A DNA stretch of 64,000 bases from Burhinus oedicnemus. Lineage: Eukaryota > Chordata > Aves > Charadriiformes > Burhinidae. Below, in pieces: positions 14,201-26,324 of the stretch (the first letter of the stretch is position 1; each line of letters opens with the position of its first letter). The stretch spans positions 449,982-513,981 of the forward strand of contig VFFE01007042.1 of assembly GCA_008921705.1 (NCBI GenBank), in the 5' to 3' direction. The notes beneath the pieces were generated by a model, which worked only from the letters and a program-made list of their open reading frames with translations, made no database searches and was not told the DNA's origin. Position numbers and translations under genes: made by a program.

Positions 14201-17200
14201 ATGTATTTGGGTTTTAGGCAGGACAGGAAGACATTAAGTGAGGTATTCTTAAGCAATTTATGGGTGTGAGGGTTGAGGCTTCACTAACATTTGAAAGAGA
14301 GAAAGTTCACAGCAGTTGACCATCTTCTGCTCAACTCCTCTTAGAGCTGCCAACCTAACAGCAAACCGTGGATGAAGAAGACACTGCGAAAGCGATCACG
14401 GGTGAGACCATTAACTGTAAAAATAAGGATAAGTCTTTCCTACCTTATACGTACGTGATCCAGCAACAACTACACAAGTCTCAAACGCTCTGGTGACAAG
14501 GGCCACAAAATCAAGCTGTTTGTGCGAATGGTGGATAAAGGATAATTTAGCCCCACGCGAGCCCAGAGACAGCAGGACCCCGCAGTCTCAGAGGAGGCTG
14601 CAGAGAAAGGAGATGTATCACCCAGGCTACAGTGGTGGCAGCTCCTCATCTCTGGTCCTTCACACAGCTGTGCCCTCACCTGCCCAAAGGCAGTCTCTGA
14701 ACGAGCACCTCTCCCGCTCAGGCAGGTACAGCACTAACTGCCGCGCTCTGTCCCAACCTGCTTTACCTGGTATTGTTTTCTGTTCTTTTTCTTTTGGTAG
14801 GAAAACTCCTGCAGTCCTCCAACTCAAGTATACAAGTGTTATTTCCTTGCATTTTCTAAATCTAATTTCTAGAAGGCATGTTTGCCTTTTCTTCACAAAC
14901 CTGACCCTTAATATTCGAGAGGCAATCTCAAGCACAAAGACCAACTGTGCCAAGAATACTACAACTACTACAACCTCCTCTGTGTGAGAGGTACAGAAAT
15001 TGTTTTTCCTGTATCCTGTACTTCCTCTAACTAAATACCCTCGTTGGGAATGCTTTTCTGTGGGGTGTTTCAGCTGAGAAATGCCCTATGTCCAAAGCCC
15101 ACCAGTGCTATCCCACCTTGCTAGCAGGAAGGCAGTGTCTCACCCACGGCCCTCAGGATTAGCAGTAAAATGCAGATGAGTTCAGTGAGTGCAGGAGTTC
15201 CTTCCTTGGACTCAGCAGAAGGGAGTTAAAACAGTAAATAACCACTGAAATGCTCTTTTTTTTTTTAATGAAATGTTGACATGTTTGGACATTGAAGCCT
15301 AAATTCATATGCAAATACCATCATCATTTCCTTCAGCAGAAACAACCATTCCCACATGACTAAGAAAATGCCATAAACAGAAAATTACTCACAGTCCCCT
15401 TCCTCTTGTTCATCAACCTGACCTCAAGCAAGTGTAAAAGATTTCAGAAAACAGTACAGTGACGATTAGGAGGATGTGAGGTATCCAATACGCTACTGGA
15501 TAACTGAACATACTGCAAATGAAATTTAAAATCTTCTCTAACCATAGGTCTCAAACAGCCGGTCAGCATTCCTTATAGGAAAAACATGGACACCCTTCAA
15601 CCTCATCTGAGACACCAGTTCTCACCTTAATCTACAGAGAACAGTTTCCTTTAAGTTGTTTCAGTATATATGAAATTAAAATATCTTGTATTTATATGAA
15701 TTATAAAACTAGATTATTTATTATCAGCTAACGTGGGGAATAACTCAGATCCAGGAATGGAGTGGAAGAAGTTAACTCGTGACTGGTGGATCTATACCAA
15801 CTGTACCCATCAAATCTTCAAATCCACCCAAAGAAACACCTTTTTGAATGCTCCTGGTGGCCTAATTCCTTCAGCCCATTCTGCGGATTCCCATTTTGTT
15901 TTGAATAGAATGAGTCAGAATTTGAACTTTTCACTATTCTTTCGCAGGATAGATATCTGCACTTATTTATTCTATTGAGATAATCAGACAGAATATCAAA
16001 AAACCAACATGACCGACCTGAAACTATTGATTTCCTAAAATGCTGGATTGGTAATTCTGGAGAGCAACCACAGGAGGTGTAGAGTGCCTTTCTCTACATC
16101 CTCACCAATCTCCTCAACACGGAGAGGGATCTAGGGAATGACTTGCTTCCCGATACGCTCGCGTCCCTCGCCTCTGCCGCAGCTCCTTTGGCAATGGGAA
16201 CACCGACCTGCACGCTTCCACATGTGCCAATCCTGGTGCTTTTTGTGGAGTTTCAGGAGCTGAGAGGCATTGAGTCAGTGCTCAGGTAGCTGCCATCCAT
16301 CGAGAGCCACGGTCCGTAGGAGGTGGGACTCGCAATTTAGCAGCTGGCACAGAGCACTCTCCGAGTTGTTCAATCAAAGCCCCAGCTGCGAGAAGCAGCC
16401 ACTGCGCTAGAGGTGTCATTACTGTTTTTGAAATCGTTGTTAATTAAGGTGAGATCTCACTGTGCTAGTGTTCAGCAAATGCAGGAAGAAATGGACCTTT
16501 CCCTGACGAGTTTATCATTCAAACAGGCTACACAAACAAGCATAAAGGACGATGGAAAATGTAAAAGGTACATTTTAACATTTCTTAAAACTTTATTTCC
16601 CCAGTGCCCCCACTGCAGCCCCTCTGATCAGTTGATTAAGCTCATGGGCAACACAACTGGGAGCACCGGACCCTTTCCTCGGTTTTACCCAAACAATAGC
16701 GCCATGTGTATTTACCGGCTGAGAGATGGTCCGCTGAGACCGGATCAGCTTTCAATAGCTGCCTTTCAAAGTTACATCCATTTCAGAAACCGTCTCTCTC
16801 TTCTTCCCCCAAGGAAAATGGTTGCCCACGGTTCACGCCTCTGGTTCACGAGGGAGTTTCACCTGGCCGGAGCATGGTAGGAGTCAACCCAAACCCACAC
16901 GTTCCCTCATTCATTTTCTGGCTCATTACTTCCTCCTTACTTGACAGATATGTTCAGTTCGACTGAATTTTTGCACTCGTTATTCTACAATCCATCAGAA
17001 ATCACAGTTACGTACTTCTGATTATGGTGGACAATGTAACTTAATTTTCAACCTGAATTCAAGCGGTGGTCCCGGGGATGACATGCCGTGGAAACCGATG
17101 ATTAACTCTGCATGTCAGTGAGCGGTTTTGTATGTATCCAGCTAAAGAAGCATAAAATACTTTTAAAATTAAAAATAAAGCTTCTCATCTGCTGTTTGAA

Positions 17201-19499
17201 ACCTAATCACTCTGTACCGGATGGTGAAAGTGTCCCGAGGAGGGGACCACCGAGGTCTGGTTCTGAGCCCCTAAGACAGAGATAACCAATTGCTCCCAAC
17301 ACCTGGTAGCCCAACACCTCTTCCTATCAGGATCTCTTTTCAGGAAGATCTCTTCCCTTTGTGTTGCATTTTTATTGAGGTCAAAGGAAATATTTTTACC
17401 ACAGCTATTTAAAATCAACTCGAGGATCCGGAAACTTGGGAGTTGTCTTCTGAAGCACTGGCACCAGAGTAAAACTTCTCTCTTTACCCTCCCTGCCCTG
17501 AGTCCCCTGCTTCATCTTCACACACAGCAATGCCGCGTGTTGCACGTAAACCCATCAGAAGAACCAGGTATTTATCTGTGAGCGTGTACGCATGTACAGA
17601 CGTGATCTTGCCATAGATGCAAATACTGGCCAGTGGAGAAAGCTGTAGCAAAAATGGTGCGTGATATGCTCTCCCCAGTGGTTAATGCCTCATGTAAGGC
17701 CATTTGGATTTCGTGGCAGTAGACCTGCTCTATGAACCATGTGCATTACAACAATAATCACAGAAATCAGTAAAAGCACGTTTGCTTTAACAGAAATCCA
17801 GAATTATGTGTAGACTGCCCTACGTAAACAGATAGCAGTTAACCTTCTTAGACAAAAACTCAGGTTCTTAATTGAAAGTCTGGCCCTGCTACATGTTTTG
17901 CCCCTGACTTCAATGGGAGACAGCATTTCATGTGCTCTACCTCGCTGGAAGACAGAGCTTTTTAGGTTGATCGACATCCAATTTATGTGCCTTAGAAATC
18001 ATAGCTACTGATAAACATTGCATTGGACTAATAAAGTTTTATTTGCAATCTCAGCTGTAACGCTCAAAGCTATTAACTACAACAGATTAAGAACCTTAAC
18101 ATAACTACCTGATCCTCTAAAATTCCCAGGTAATGCCTATCGGTGACAGTATTTTTCACTGTGTGTGCTATGCACGCTACCATTATGTACTTCGGCTTGG
18201 CACTATTGGAGCTCCTCACCTCTTTTTTTCCCCAAGCTGTAGGCTATGAGATATCTACAAATATATTTTTTAACTCTATTGGATTTCCTACTTAAAATTG
18301 AGATAATGCCTGTGTCATAAAGACATATAGACCACATAGGAAGAAACAGAATATCAATACTTTTCATCCTACTCTTGAATCAAGTGATCGAGTGTGAAGA
18401 GGTGTCTTGTTCCATTGTCAGAAATACCTCAGCTTTTAAAACGCAGCTCTCAGAGACTGGCTACCTCCGAGGGAAGATATATTTCATAATTGAGACGTGG
18501 CGCGAGAGTTCATATGAAATCCAGACTGAATTGTCAAGCACAGGTAAAAAATTAGCCATTCCTCTGATCACGGGTCAATTTATCTTACAGAGACGAATCA
18601 AACTGCAGTATTTACATGCTCAGAACAAGTGATGAAGCATGAGGCACTGTTCCACCAAGCTACAACCTGCAAATGAGAACGCTCGCTACATTATGGCTAT
18701 AAAACTGACTTCAATTGTATGTGATTACTGTACACTTATGTTAACAGCTTCGAAATGTGGATTCACATCCTTACCTTTTTCTTAAATCCATGGGATTAGT
18801 CTAGCCATCTATCAGTTTCAGCCTCCTTCTATTCTTTTAGCATAGCCTTAGAATTGTATTTGGCGTCTGTAACTGGCACATACAATAACTACTAGCAACA
18901 TTCATCCTTTCTGCATTGAGGTCACCGAGTATATCGAGTGCCGTAAGAAGTCGGGAGAGCGCAGAATACTGCCTGACTCGAAAAGTCAAGGGAAATAGGA
19001 AAAATATAACCCAGAAATCGTTGGAGCTCTCAGCCGCATTTGAGACGGAGCGCTCAGATCTCGGCAGAGCTTGCCCTCTCCTAACCCCTCCTTATCTTCC
19101 CCTCCTCCCCGCCGCACACGCACAGAATCACTAGAAACCATCCTCTGGTTTAACAAAGCCTCTGCCCGTCCCTCCTGCTCTGCAAGGACCAAGACCTCAT
19201 CCAACCAGCCTGTCCCACAGGAAAAGCTGTTGTTTGTGCGTTAGCCAGCAAGACCAGCGAGAGGAAGGCAGCGCAGGCTGCCCACAGGGAAAGGCAAGAA
19301 AACCCGAGCATCCCCTTTCCACAGATGAGCCTCTGTTCAAAGAGCGGGTGAAAAAAAAAACAAAAAAAGATGCGGGAGACAACGAGGCAGAGCCCGGCTT
19401 TTCCCCCCACTCGCAGCATCACACGGCACAAGGCAGATTTCACGTCCCCAACCCCTCGCCTTCGAAAGCAGGGCTGAGACCCGGGGCAGACCCTCTGCC
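11251..19499. other. No gene recognised; noncoding
   Basis: AT-rich sequence without family-like peptides, RNA genes or recent repeats that I can see. Some reading frames reach 140-165 codons, but they lack splice context or recognisable domains. Like 1-10,289, it may be intron of the minus-strand gene starting at 19,854. Confidence 0.6.
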
Positions 19500-19673
19500 A
19501 TTGCAGCAGGTGAGGCCGTTCGGCAGGCGGCGGCACCCTCCGCGCCGGGAAGCCCAAGCCTCCCCGCAGAGCCGCCCTTTCCGCGCCAGCCGCGCTTTCT
19601 CCGCGGGCAGGGCGGTGACCGACAGCGCTGCTCCCCCGCCGCCCGCCCCCCGCTCCCCCGCCGCGCTCCTTAC

Positions 19674-19854
19674 CCGGCTCGGCCCGGGCGCCGGGCAGGA
19701 GGGCGACGATCACCCCCAGCAGCACGACGGCCCCGCTCAGGCCCGCTCCGCCGCCCGACGGCGGGGCGCTGCGCGGGGGCGCGGTGCCGGGCGCTGCGCC
19801 GGGCCCCGCGGGGCTCGCCCGGCTCCCCCCGCCGCCCGCCGCCCGCCGCCACAT
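19674..19854 (-). CDS. Candidate first coding exon with signal peptide, in CpG island
   Basis: ATG at 19,852-19,854 in a good context (GCGGCGATGT). It then reads MWRRAAGGGGSRASPAGPG, a Pro/Ala/Gly-rich stretch, and a hydrophobic core LSGAVVLLGVIVALLPGARA followed by EP, ending one base into codon 61. The donor is CCGG|GTAAGG. The hydrophobic segment (residues 39-53) with ARA just before Glu looks like a signal peptide. By vertebrate synteny the gene following HIPK3 on the same strand is KIAA1549L, a single-pass membrane protein, so this could be its exon 1. I do not recognise the residues themselves. Exon 2 was not found in 1-19.6 kb. It could instead belong to an unrelated or bird-specific gene. 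Confidence 0.5.
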
Positions 19855-20217
19855 CGCCGCGCCTCGCACGGCCCCGCCGCGGCTCAGCGGGCAGCGCTGC
19901 CCATCGCCCCGCCGGGCTCTAGAGCAGCGGCTCTGCAGGGAGACCACGGCGGCGGCGGCGGAGGAGGAGCGGGGGGCACCGCATGCCGCCGGCGGCTCTG
20001 CCCGGGCGCCCGCAGGACGCGGTGCCGGTGCCCCTCAGCGGCGGCGGCGGCGCGGCCCCTCCGGCTCCGGCGCGGAGAGCGCCGCGCGAGGCAGCTTCAT
20101 CCACAAAGGGCTCGCTCGCGCCGCCGCCAGTCCCGGCCCCCGCTCCCCGCCCCTCCGAGCGCGGGGAGGCGGGGAGCGGAGGCGGCGCTGCCGGGGCCGC
20201 GGGGACCCCCCCTCCGC

Positions 20218-20237
20218 NNNNNNNNNNNNNNNNNNNN
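20218..20237. other. Assembly gap (20 N)
   Basis: Twenty N in the most GC-rich part of the CpG island. The true missing length is unknown, because gaps of fixed small size are often placeholders. Reading frames that cross it, including several long ones, are meaningless. Confidence 0.99.
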
Positions 20238-21723
20238 CCCCGGTACCCCCACCCGCCGGCTCCGCGGCCGGGCCGGGGCCGTTCCCCGGGGAAGCGGGGA
20301 GAGGCCCCGCGGGCGGGCAGGGCGCTGGGCAGCGCGGGCCGGTCCCCCCGACCAGCGGCCGCCGCAGCCGTCGGTGGTGGGTGAAGGTGCCCCCCCGCTC
20401 CGGGCCTTCCAGGGCAGATTGAACGCAACAACAGCTCTTGGCCCGGATTCCCTCCCTAATTTTTTGAAGCAATTGTGCCCAGCTCTACCTTTTAGGTCTA
20501 AATGAAGCCGCAGCCGCTCACAGCGGTCCTGCGACCTGGCAAGACTAAAAGTCCTTCTCTGCTCTCTTTGGGAGACATTTATGATGTACCTGTGAGTCTC
20601 CGGGGCAGGATGGCTCCAAAGATGGCCCTCATCATGTGAGGGGCCAGCGAGGACCTGTTCTTGTGAGGCAGCCCAAGCCCTGCCCCGGCACAGAGCACCA
20701 CTGGCAGCATTTCTGCAAGGGCAGGAACAGCTCTGAGAATAAAGCAGCTGGAGCAGACCGCAGGGATGGAGCAAACGGGCAGCTACGTCCTCAGCCGCAC
20801 AGCGTACGAGCACGGGAAAGGTCTTCTCCTGTCACCCCTCTCCTGCCTTCGCTCACTCAGCCACCACCTCCTGGCCCATGACCGCTCTCAGACCTTCAGG
20901 CTGGAAGGGGGACTCCGAAGGACAGAGGTTTGCCTCTGCGATGCTTGAAGGTACACCCGGAGAGCTACCGGCACGTAAAACATACTGTGGAGATCAGAGA
21001 AGGTGAGCCCCGGCATGAGGCAGGGGCTGCCTCAGTCACAGTCACACCAAACATCACTAAACATTTGTTTAGTGTTTTCCATAGTTAGTATTTTCAGCAG
21101 AGGTAATGCGAATTCTTTATTCTAACGTCATTCTCTTTCCTGGCACGGCTTCCTTGAGTTCTTTCAGTGCCCAGATCATGTCTGTGGGCAACAGAGAGTC
21201 ATGGTGGGAGGAGGAGCAAAGCGAAGGTGGACTCGGGGCAGAACGTGCTCCAGGACACCGAGAGCTGATTCTGACAGGGCACAGCATCCCTTACATGTGG
21301 GAAAGCTGTCCCGGCCTCCCAGCAATTCCAGCAGAAAGCAAAAAAAGTCTTTCTGATAAATTCTTACAAGCCAGGTTTGAGGTAGAGCAAGCCACATGGG
21401 CTAGCCACAGCCTGACATCCTGCTGCACGGCTGCTGGCAGTATCCCCGAAGTCGTGAGGACCCATAATTACGTATTTATCTGACTAGTTTAGCACACTCC
21501 GAATGTCACCAATACAATTACGTGGCCACTAATATGTCCCATTTGTGCCGTTTTACTCGCTTTTTCCTCAAATCACTAATTCATTCTATGCAAAATTAGC
21601 TTCCATATGATGGCTACTAATGACTATCCACAGAGAAAAGATGGCAGTTGTATGATTATTATAGTAAAATGGATAGCTTACTCATCACTCCCGTTTATTT
21701 CGGACCAACATATTTAGTGCAGG

Positions 21724-21735
21724 GCCCTCTGGTGG
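21724..21735 (-). promoter_or_regulatory. CTCF-like core motif in the intergenic spacer
   Basis: The minus strand reads CCACCAGAGGGC, a full match to the 12-base CTCF core consensus. The flanking bases fit less well than at 41,225. It lies between the end of HIPK3 and the CpG-island promoter, where an insulator would make sense. Confidence 0.4.
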
Positions 21736-22479
21736 TACCTTTTGTTAATTTTATGGAGTCCTGTGCAAAACCCATTTTATGATTTTCATATTTTTCTAGA
21801 TTTTGTCATAACACAACCTTTGTAACAGATTTATCAGCAAGTTAATTTTGACAGCGCTGTTTCCTGATATGGCTCTCAACCATTACAGTCTTCTTTTAAT
21901 TTGCCATTATACAGTAGGTGTGTGTGCGTATGTATATGTATTATGTATAAAACACAAAAAGGTTTTTTTCCTAGCAGATCTAGTTGTTATTTCAAAGGAT
22001 TTTTAAAATGCATCTTTTCCAGAATGACGGCTGGATAAGATCTCTTACAGCTAGTGAAAAAACCACTGAAGTTTTACCAAGTAATTGCAGTTAACTACTT
22101 CCTAAACTTACCTTTCCTGATCTTATTTGCCTTCATTTCCAGAAGCATAATTCCAGCCTCAGGGGGGTATCTGTGCATCCAGGCTTGGTGCCAAGATTTG
22201 CCTTCCTACACACACGCTCTCCTAGACCGAGCACGTGCTCTGTATACTTGATGTCAGGTACCTTTTATTTTCTTTGCAAACCTCGCATGTGTGTTGCCCA
22301 TAATATTCCCTTCCGTGGTTACACATGTGGAACAGGGAAGGGAAGTGTACGTACTTGTAACCTGGTTTCCTCTCAGCTACGGAATCCTTAATGCTAGAAA
22401 GTAGTCCAGATTCTGGAAGACATGTCTCATTACTGATAACGAATCAGGATGCTCCATGCCGGTGAAGGTCTACTCTAGT

Positions 22480-23170
22480 TGGCTGAGGAGACGCATTGAA
22501 TATTTTTCCATAGGACCAGTATGTCTCTCGCTGGGGAAGAGTACTACTCTACCGTGCCGCGTAACAATAAACCACACACAGAGACCGAAATTCACATTTG
22601 CATGGATTCTCCTACCTTTGCCCCAGAGCAGTAGGTTGACATCATCTGTATGACCTTGGTTGAAATGATGAGTAAAACCTAGATCCAAAATTGCCTTGCT
22701 TGCAGTAGACCTTCCACAATCATTTTGAGTCTTGCTTGTCTTTATGAAAGAACCCACAGGTTAGAGTCTCACCCATAGGTGAGAAGAGACTAGTGGCCAG
22801 ACTTCTGCATGAGAAGAGACTAGTGGCCAGACTTCTGCATGCAGCAGGTGGCAGGCCGGGGTCTCTGTCTTTCCAACAGAACAGTCAGCGTTTTTCATCT
22901 TGCTGAATAAGCAGGCCAAATTTATGAACATCTCAGTCCACAAACACAACCAGATTGAAGTCCAGTCTCCAGACACGTCTATCAACAGGGCGTAGATGCT
23001 CCCCACCTGCTACTTCAGGATTTAAGGAGAAGAATCCATTCAAATGTGTATTTCAGCCTCTCGGCATGAAACTTCATCGTTCTAACAAGCAATAGTCCAT
23101 GCTGTTCCCCACGACAGGGGCAGCTAGAACTACCTGAATCTGCTGAGAGCAGGTACCCGACTCTCCTGAG
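22480..23170. repeat. Diverged inverted repeat pair, unclassified
   Basis: The plus strand at 22,581-22,620 and the minus strand of 23,021-23,060 share about 30 of 40 bases, including ACATTTG.ATGGATTCT. Weaker similarity extends both ways (GGGGAA.AG upstream; AGTAGG...CATCT.. downstream), for about 150-200 bases per arm. The arms lie about 400 bases apart head to head. I do not recognise the family. Confidence 0.5.
22781..22840. repeat. Perfect 30-bp tandem duplication
   Basis: The unit beginning GAGAAGAGACTAGTGGCCAG occurs twice in succession (22,781-22,810 and 22,811-22,840) with no difference. It lies between the arms of the inverted repeat pair. It is recent, or polymorphic, or an assembly artefact. 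Confidence 0.97.
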
Positions 23171-24996
23171 AGGTAAAATGCACCTTTTTACAGGTGAAAG
23201 CTGGGAAGATATAATTAACATCAATCACCGTCAAACCTTACCCTTGATTTAATACGCCTTCCTGCACAGCAGGATGTCAGACTGACCATTTCGGTCACCA
23301 CGCCATTCAGTGTGAGAAGAGAGGCAGGAAGGGCTACAGCATTTCGCCGGCATCCCCCAGAGCTCTGCACCGCACGAGACACGCGTGCCAAACATCCCAG
23401 GCCTATAAGGAAGTGACAGCTCTTTAAGGGGGGAGCAATAGTATTTCACAACCCTACCAAAACTTTGACTCACGCTGCCTCCATTCATTACAGGCGCTGA
23501 AGTCACGGCGTGTGCAAGTTGCAGCGATTAATGGGAATCTACCACGATCGTCAGGACTGTACTGCTTTGTGAGCGATCCCGACAGTAGCTTCTCTGTTGC
23601 CTCCCAGAGACTGATCATCTCTCCAGCTGAAAACCTAAGCCACTTCATTGAGAAAACACAGCACCGCCCTGAACCAGTTTGTCCCACTACCAATCTGTAG
23701 CATGTGACAGCCCCATTGACTTTCCTTGAATGAATCTGCTCTCGCAACTGCAGAATAAGTTTGTCCCTTGCCTTTAGTGACAGGGAAAACATTCAGCAGA
23801 TTTTAAACCAGCGTTAGTCATCCTAAAGGCAGCTGAGAAGAGGACTGTGAGGAAGATTGCTTACTCTGTCCTAGTCCTATCCTTCCGCAGGACGGGAAAG
23901 AGCTTAGGGGACAGTCGGGCATTATTACTAATGGAAAGCAAGAATGGAAAGGACTTCCCAGACAGCACGCTCCCTCCGAAAGGCTCAGGCAGCCTTTCCT
24001 TGTTTGTTAGGTGTTGCCAAAATCGAGAGCGTAAAATACACCAAGGCAGTGGCCCTGGTTTCTGTGGGAAATATGGGATATAGATACCAACATCAATATC
24101 CATTTAAAAGTCAACAATACGCGAGTCTAACTGTAACGAAGGAAAAGGAAGCAGCTTTCATAGCACCAGATGTGTCTGCAGAATTTGGACAGATGCCTTT
24201 TCACGTCGCCTAAGGTGCAGTGCTGCAGGAAAAGCTTTGCGGGCAGTATGACCGACTTGCATTGAAGAGCAAACAACTGTAAAAGATCGGTAACGGCAGC
24301 ACCTCGTATTTAGCAAAGTAAAGCTTTCTGTCAATTCTGAAATATTTCGCTGTCAAAGATATATTGCACTGTCATTTCAGTCTTTTACATTTCATTCACG
24401 ACAGCACCTTAAATGGGATGGTTAAGCACGGAAACCACACTACTTCATAAATACGCGTACCCAAAAGCCTGCTTCGTGACAGCTTCCACACCACTAGGTT
24501 TCAGTAAGCTCCGTAACCCATGGCAGAACGAGCACATTTGGCTGGCAACAGCACCAGCAAATGTGCCTTCCACGGACGTCTGGTCCATACCAGCCTGGCC
24601 ATCTGGAGTTGCTGACCGCATGGGGCCACCTGCGGCAGCACCTTCCCGCTGGCCACGCAGCAGTTGCCACAGGCTCGGTACCAACTTCAGCAGCAGCGAC
24701 CTATCAGCTGGTATCTGGGCCAGATAACCTTTTCCTAAGGTTGTAAATGTGGGGCATCCAGAACAAAGAACCTTCACGGTTTGGCTACGCTAAAGGCAGA
24801 TTCTCAAGATCCTCCTAAGCAAACCTTGAAAGTTAATAAAATTCAAAATTTCAGGAAGAAAAGCAGCTTAGTCAAATGATTGTATCAGAATTTTAGAGCT
24901 CTCCCCGCGAACTTCCATCCCCTTTACCTTAATCCAGCCTTGATGTAACGCAGCAAAAAATGAAAGCCACCAAAAGTCATCTGCTGCAATATATAT

Positions 24997-25002
24997 TTTA
25001 AT
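24997..25002 (-). terminator. HIPK3: Probable distal poly(A) signal ATTAAA
   Basis: ATTAAA on the transcript strand. About 20 bases beyond it is a GU-rich stretch (TTTTGGTGGCTTTC) suited to CstF binding. A cleavage site near 24,975 would give a 3' UTR of the length expected for HIPK3. Confidence 0.5.
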
Positions 25003-25575
25003 TCAAAGTGAATCTCGACAGTAATACACCATAAATTCTTATTTTGACACTCACCAAAATAGTCACCTGGAAAACCCGCTTTTTGTGACAAAGTACAGAA
25101 GGCTTGGTCACATTTAAATCACTGAGAACTAGAAAGAAATACTATCGCAAACTGTAAGAGACATTACATCCATAAAAAATTTTCCCAGTCCTCATATTGT
25201 AATATTGCACAGTGCAATTGCTACATGGCGAACTAGTGTAGCATAGAAATCCAAAGCAAAAAAAAAAAGCCACAAGTCTACAAATTGTTAAACAGTAACA
25301 GTTCAAACTTAGTAATCAAGTCTCTATCACTGGGTATTTCTAGAACAAGTCTTCCTACAGCTTGCAGTGTGATTTAACTTTTACTTAACACAAACCAAGT
25401 TAATTAGCAGTAAAACCCGAAAATTTAAAAATTAAAACCAAAAAAGTTAATACAGTAGCATATTTGACCAATAAAACACCCTGAATTAAAGTTAAAAACC
25501 GAACACAAGAAATTCATATAAAATCTTGCAAATTAAAGTAATATGCAGATATGCAATTCCGTAGTCATGCAGTGT

Positions 25576-25581
25576 TTTATT
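25576..25581 (-). terminator. HIPK3: Candidate poly(A) signal AATAAA
   Basis: A canonical AATAAA on the transcript strand, about 575 bases before the distal signal. The downstream sequence is AU-rich rather than clearly GU-rich, so usage is uncertain. Confidence 0.4.
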
Positions 25582-25693
25582 TAAAAAAGGCATTAAAACG
25601 GTAATGTATATAAATGCTTCTCAGAGGATGACTTTTTTCACAGAAAAGGCCTTCACCCTGAAAGCTTTTTTTTTTTTTTTTCTTCCTGCAGAA

Positions 25694-25723
25694 GGACCCG
25701 GACACTTGCAGTGACAAGGGTCC
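25694..25723 (-). other. Short two-stem hairpin in HIPK3 3' UTR
   Basis: On the plus strand GGACCC (25,694-25,699) pairs with GGGTCC (25,718-25,723). Inside, CACT and AGTG pair around a TGC loop. This is a compact imperfect hairpin in an otherwise AT-rich UTR, next to the A16 run. No function is known to me. Confidence 0.4.
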
Positions 25724-26324
25724 GTTTCTCTCCGAGTGTATTGCAGGATGGGGGAAAGGTCACCCGGTATATCGAATTTAAGCTGTGGCAGGTTCCCAAA
25801 TATTTCGTTCTTTGAAATGCAGACATTTCTAGAATTACAACACATAGAAAGAGCAGCAGATCTAATTTGGGGCGCGTTTACAGCAACTTCTTCCTGCATA
25901 AGATAGGATACTGTTGTGATATACAGATAACTGTGTCAATTTAACAAGCACGTTAGCTTAAAACCTTAAGCACAGTAAAAAGAAAGCACAGTAAATACAT
26001 TAGACCAATGAAGATCCCCATGGCCCCAGAAAAAAAAAAATGCAGTATTTTTTTGTTATCACAATACAAAATTCATCTACTCCATTTGCATTGGTGATTC
26101 TTGGTGTGTCCATTGCCTGCAATGGAGTAAGCACCAAAAAAACGTCGCTTCCCAACACAAGGGAGTGAACAGAAAACTATCTGCTGGACCATATAGCACA
26201 AGCTTGAAGTGGTGAGGTGGATATCCAATTTGAGCATTTTCTTGACTCCCTACATTTAGGCTTTATATATGTGTTGATGAGATTTCAAATTCATCAGGAT
26301 ACTCCTAGTTTCTAATGTATACTT

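Larger units (their letters stand above)
19500..20450. promoter_or_regulatory. CpG island, probable promoter for the minus-strand first exon
   Basis: About 950 bases very rich in G, C and CpG, sharply different from the AT-rich flanks. It holds at least one perfect GC box (CCCCGCCCC at 20,145-20,153) and a five-unit CGG repeat (19,947-19,961) that would lie in the 5' leader of the minus-strand transcript. No TATA box is evident, as is usual for CpG-island promoters. The island is interrupted by an assembly gap. Confidence 0.75.
20451..24974. other. Intergenic spacer between HIPK3 and the CpG island
   Basis: Moderate GC near the island, falling toward HIPK3. It holds the CTCF-like core at 21,724, the inverted repeat pair and the 30-bp duplication. 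No coding exon was recognised. Reading frames at 24,413-24,777 are open on both strands but have no visible homology. Confidence 0.6.

Noticed and set aside
14493..14987. 164-codon plus-strand reading frame
   Set aside because: No recognisable domain, no matching splice context, and an overlapping frame of 97 codons on the other strand. It looks like chance.
16413..16880. 155-codon plus-strand reading frame
   Set aside because: Starts at a non-ATG codon or within noncoding-like sequence, mixed composition, no family similarity seen.
19855..19947. N-terminal extension upstream of the ATG at 19,854 in the same frame
   Set aside because: The apparent start at 19,947 is GTG, not ATG. No in-frame upstream ATG was seen, so the ATG at 19,854 is preferred.
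19234..20505. 423-codon plus-strand reading frame across the CpG island
   Set aside because: High GC removes stops by chance; it crosses the N gap, is a run of Arg/Ala/Pro/Gly, and opposes the better-supported signal-peptide exon.
24413..24777. Reading frames of about 105-110 codons on both strands
   Set aside because: Both open at once, no recognisable domain, no transcript evidence in sequence. Chance is the simplest reading.
25621..25899. 92-codon minus-strand reading frame in the HIPK3 3' UTR
   Set aside because: It lies in the UTR behind the HIPK3 stop, its Lys run comes from the A16 tract, and nothing supports translation.
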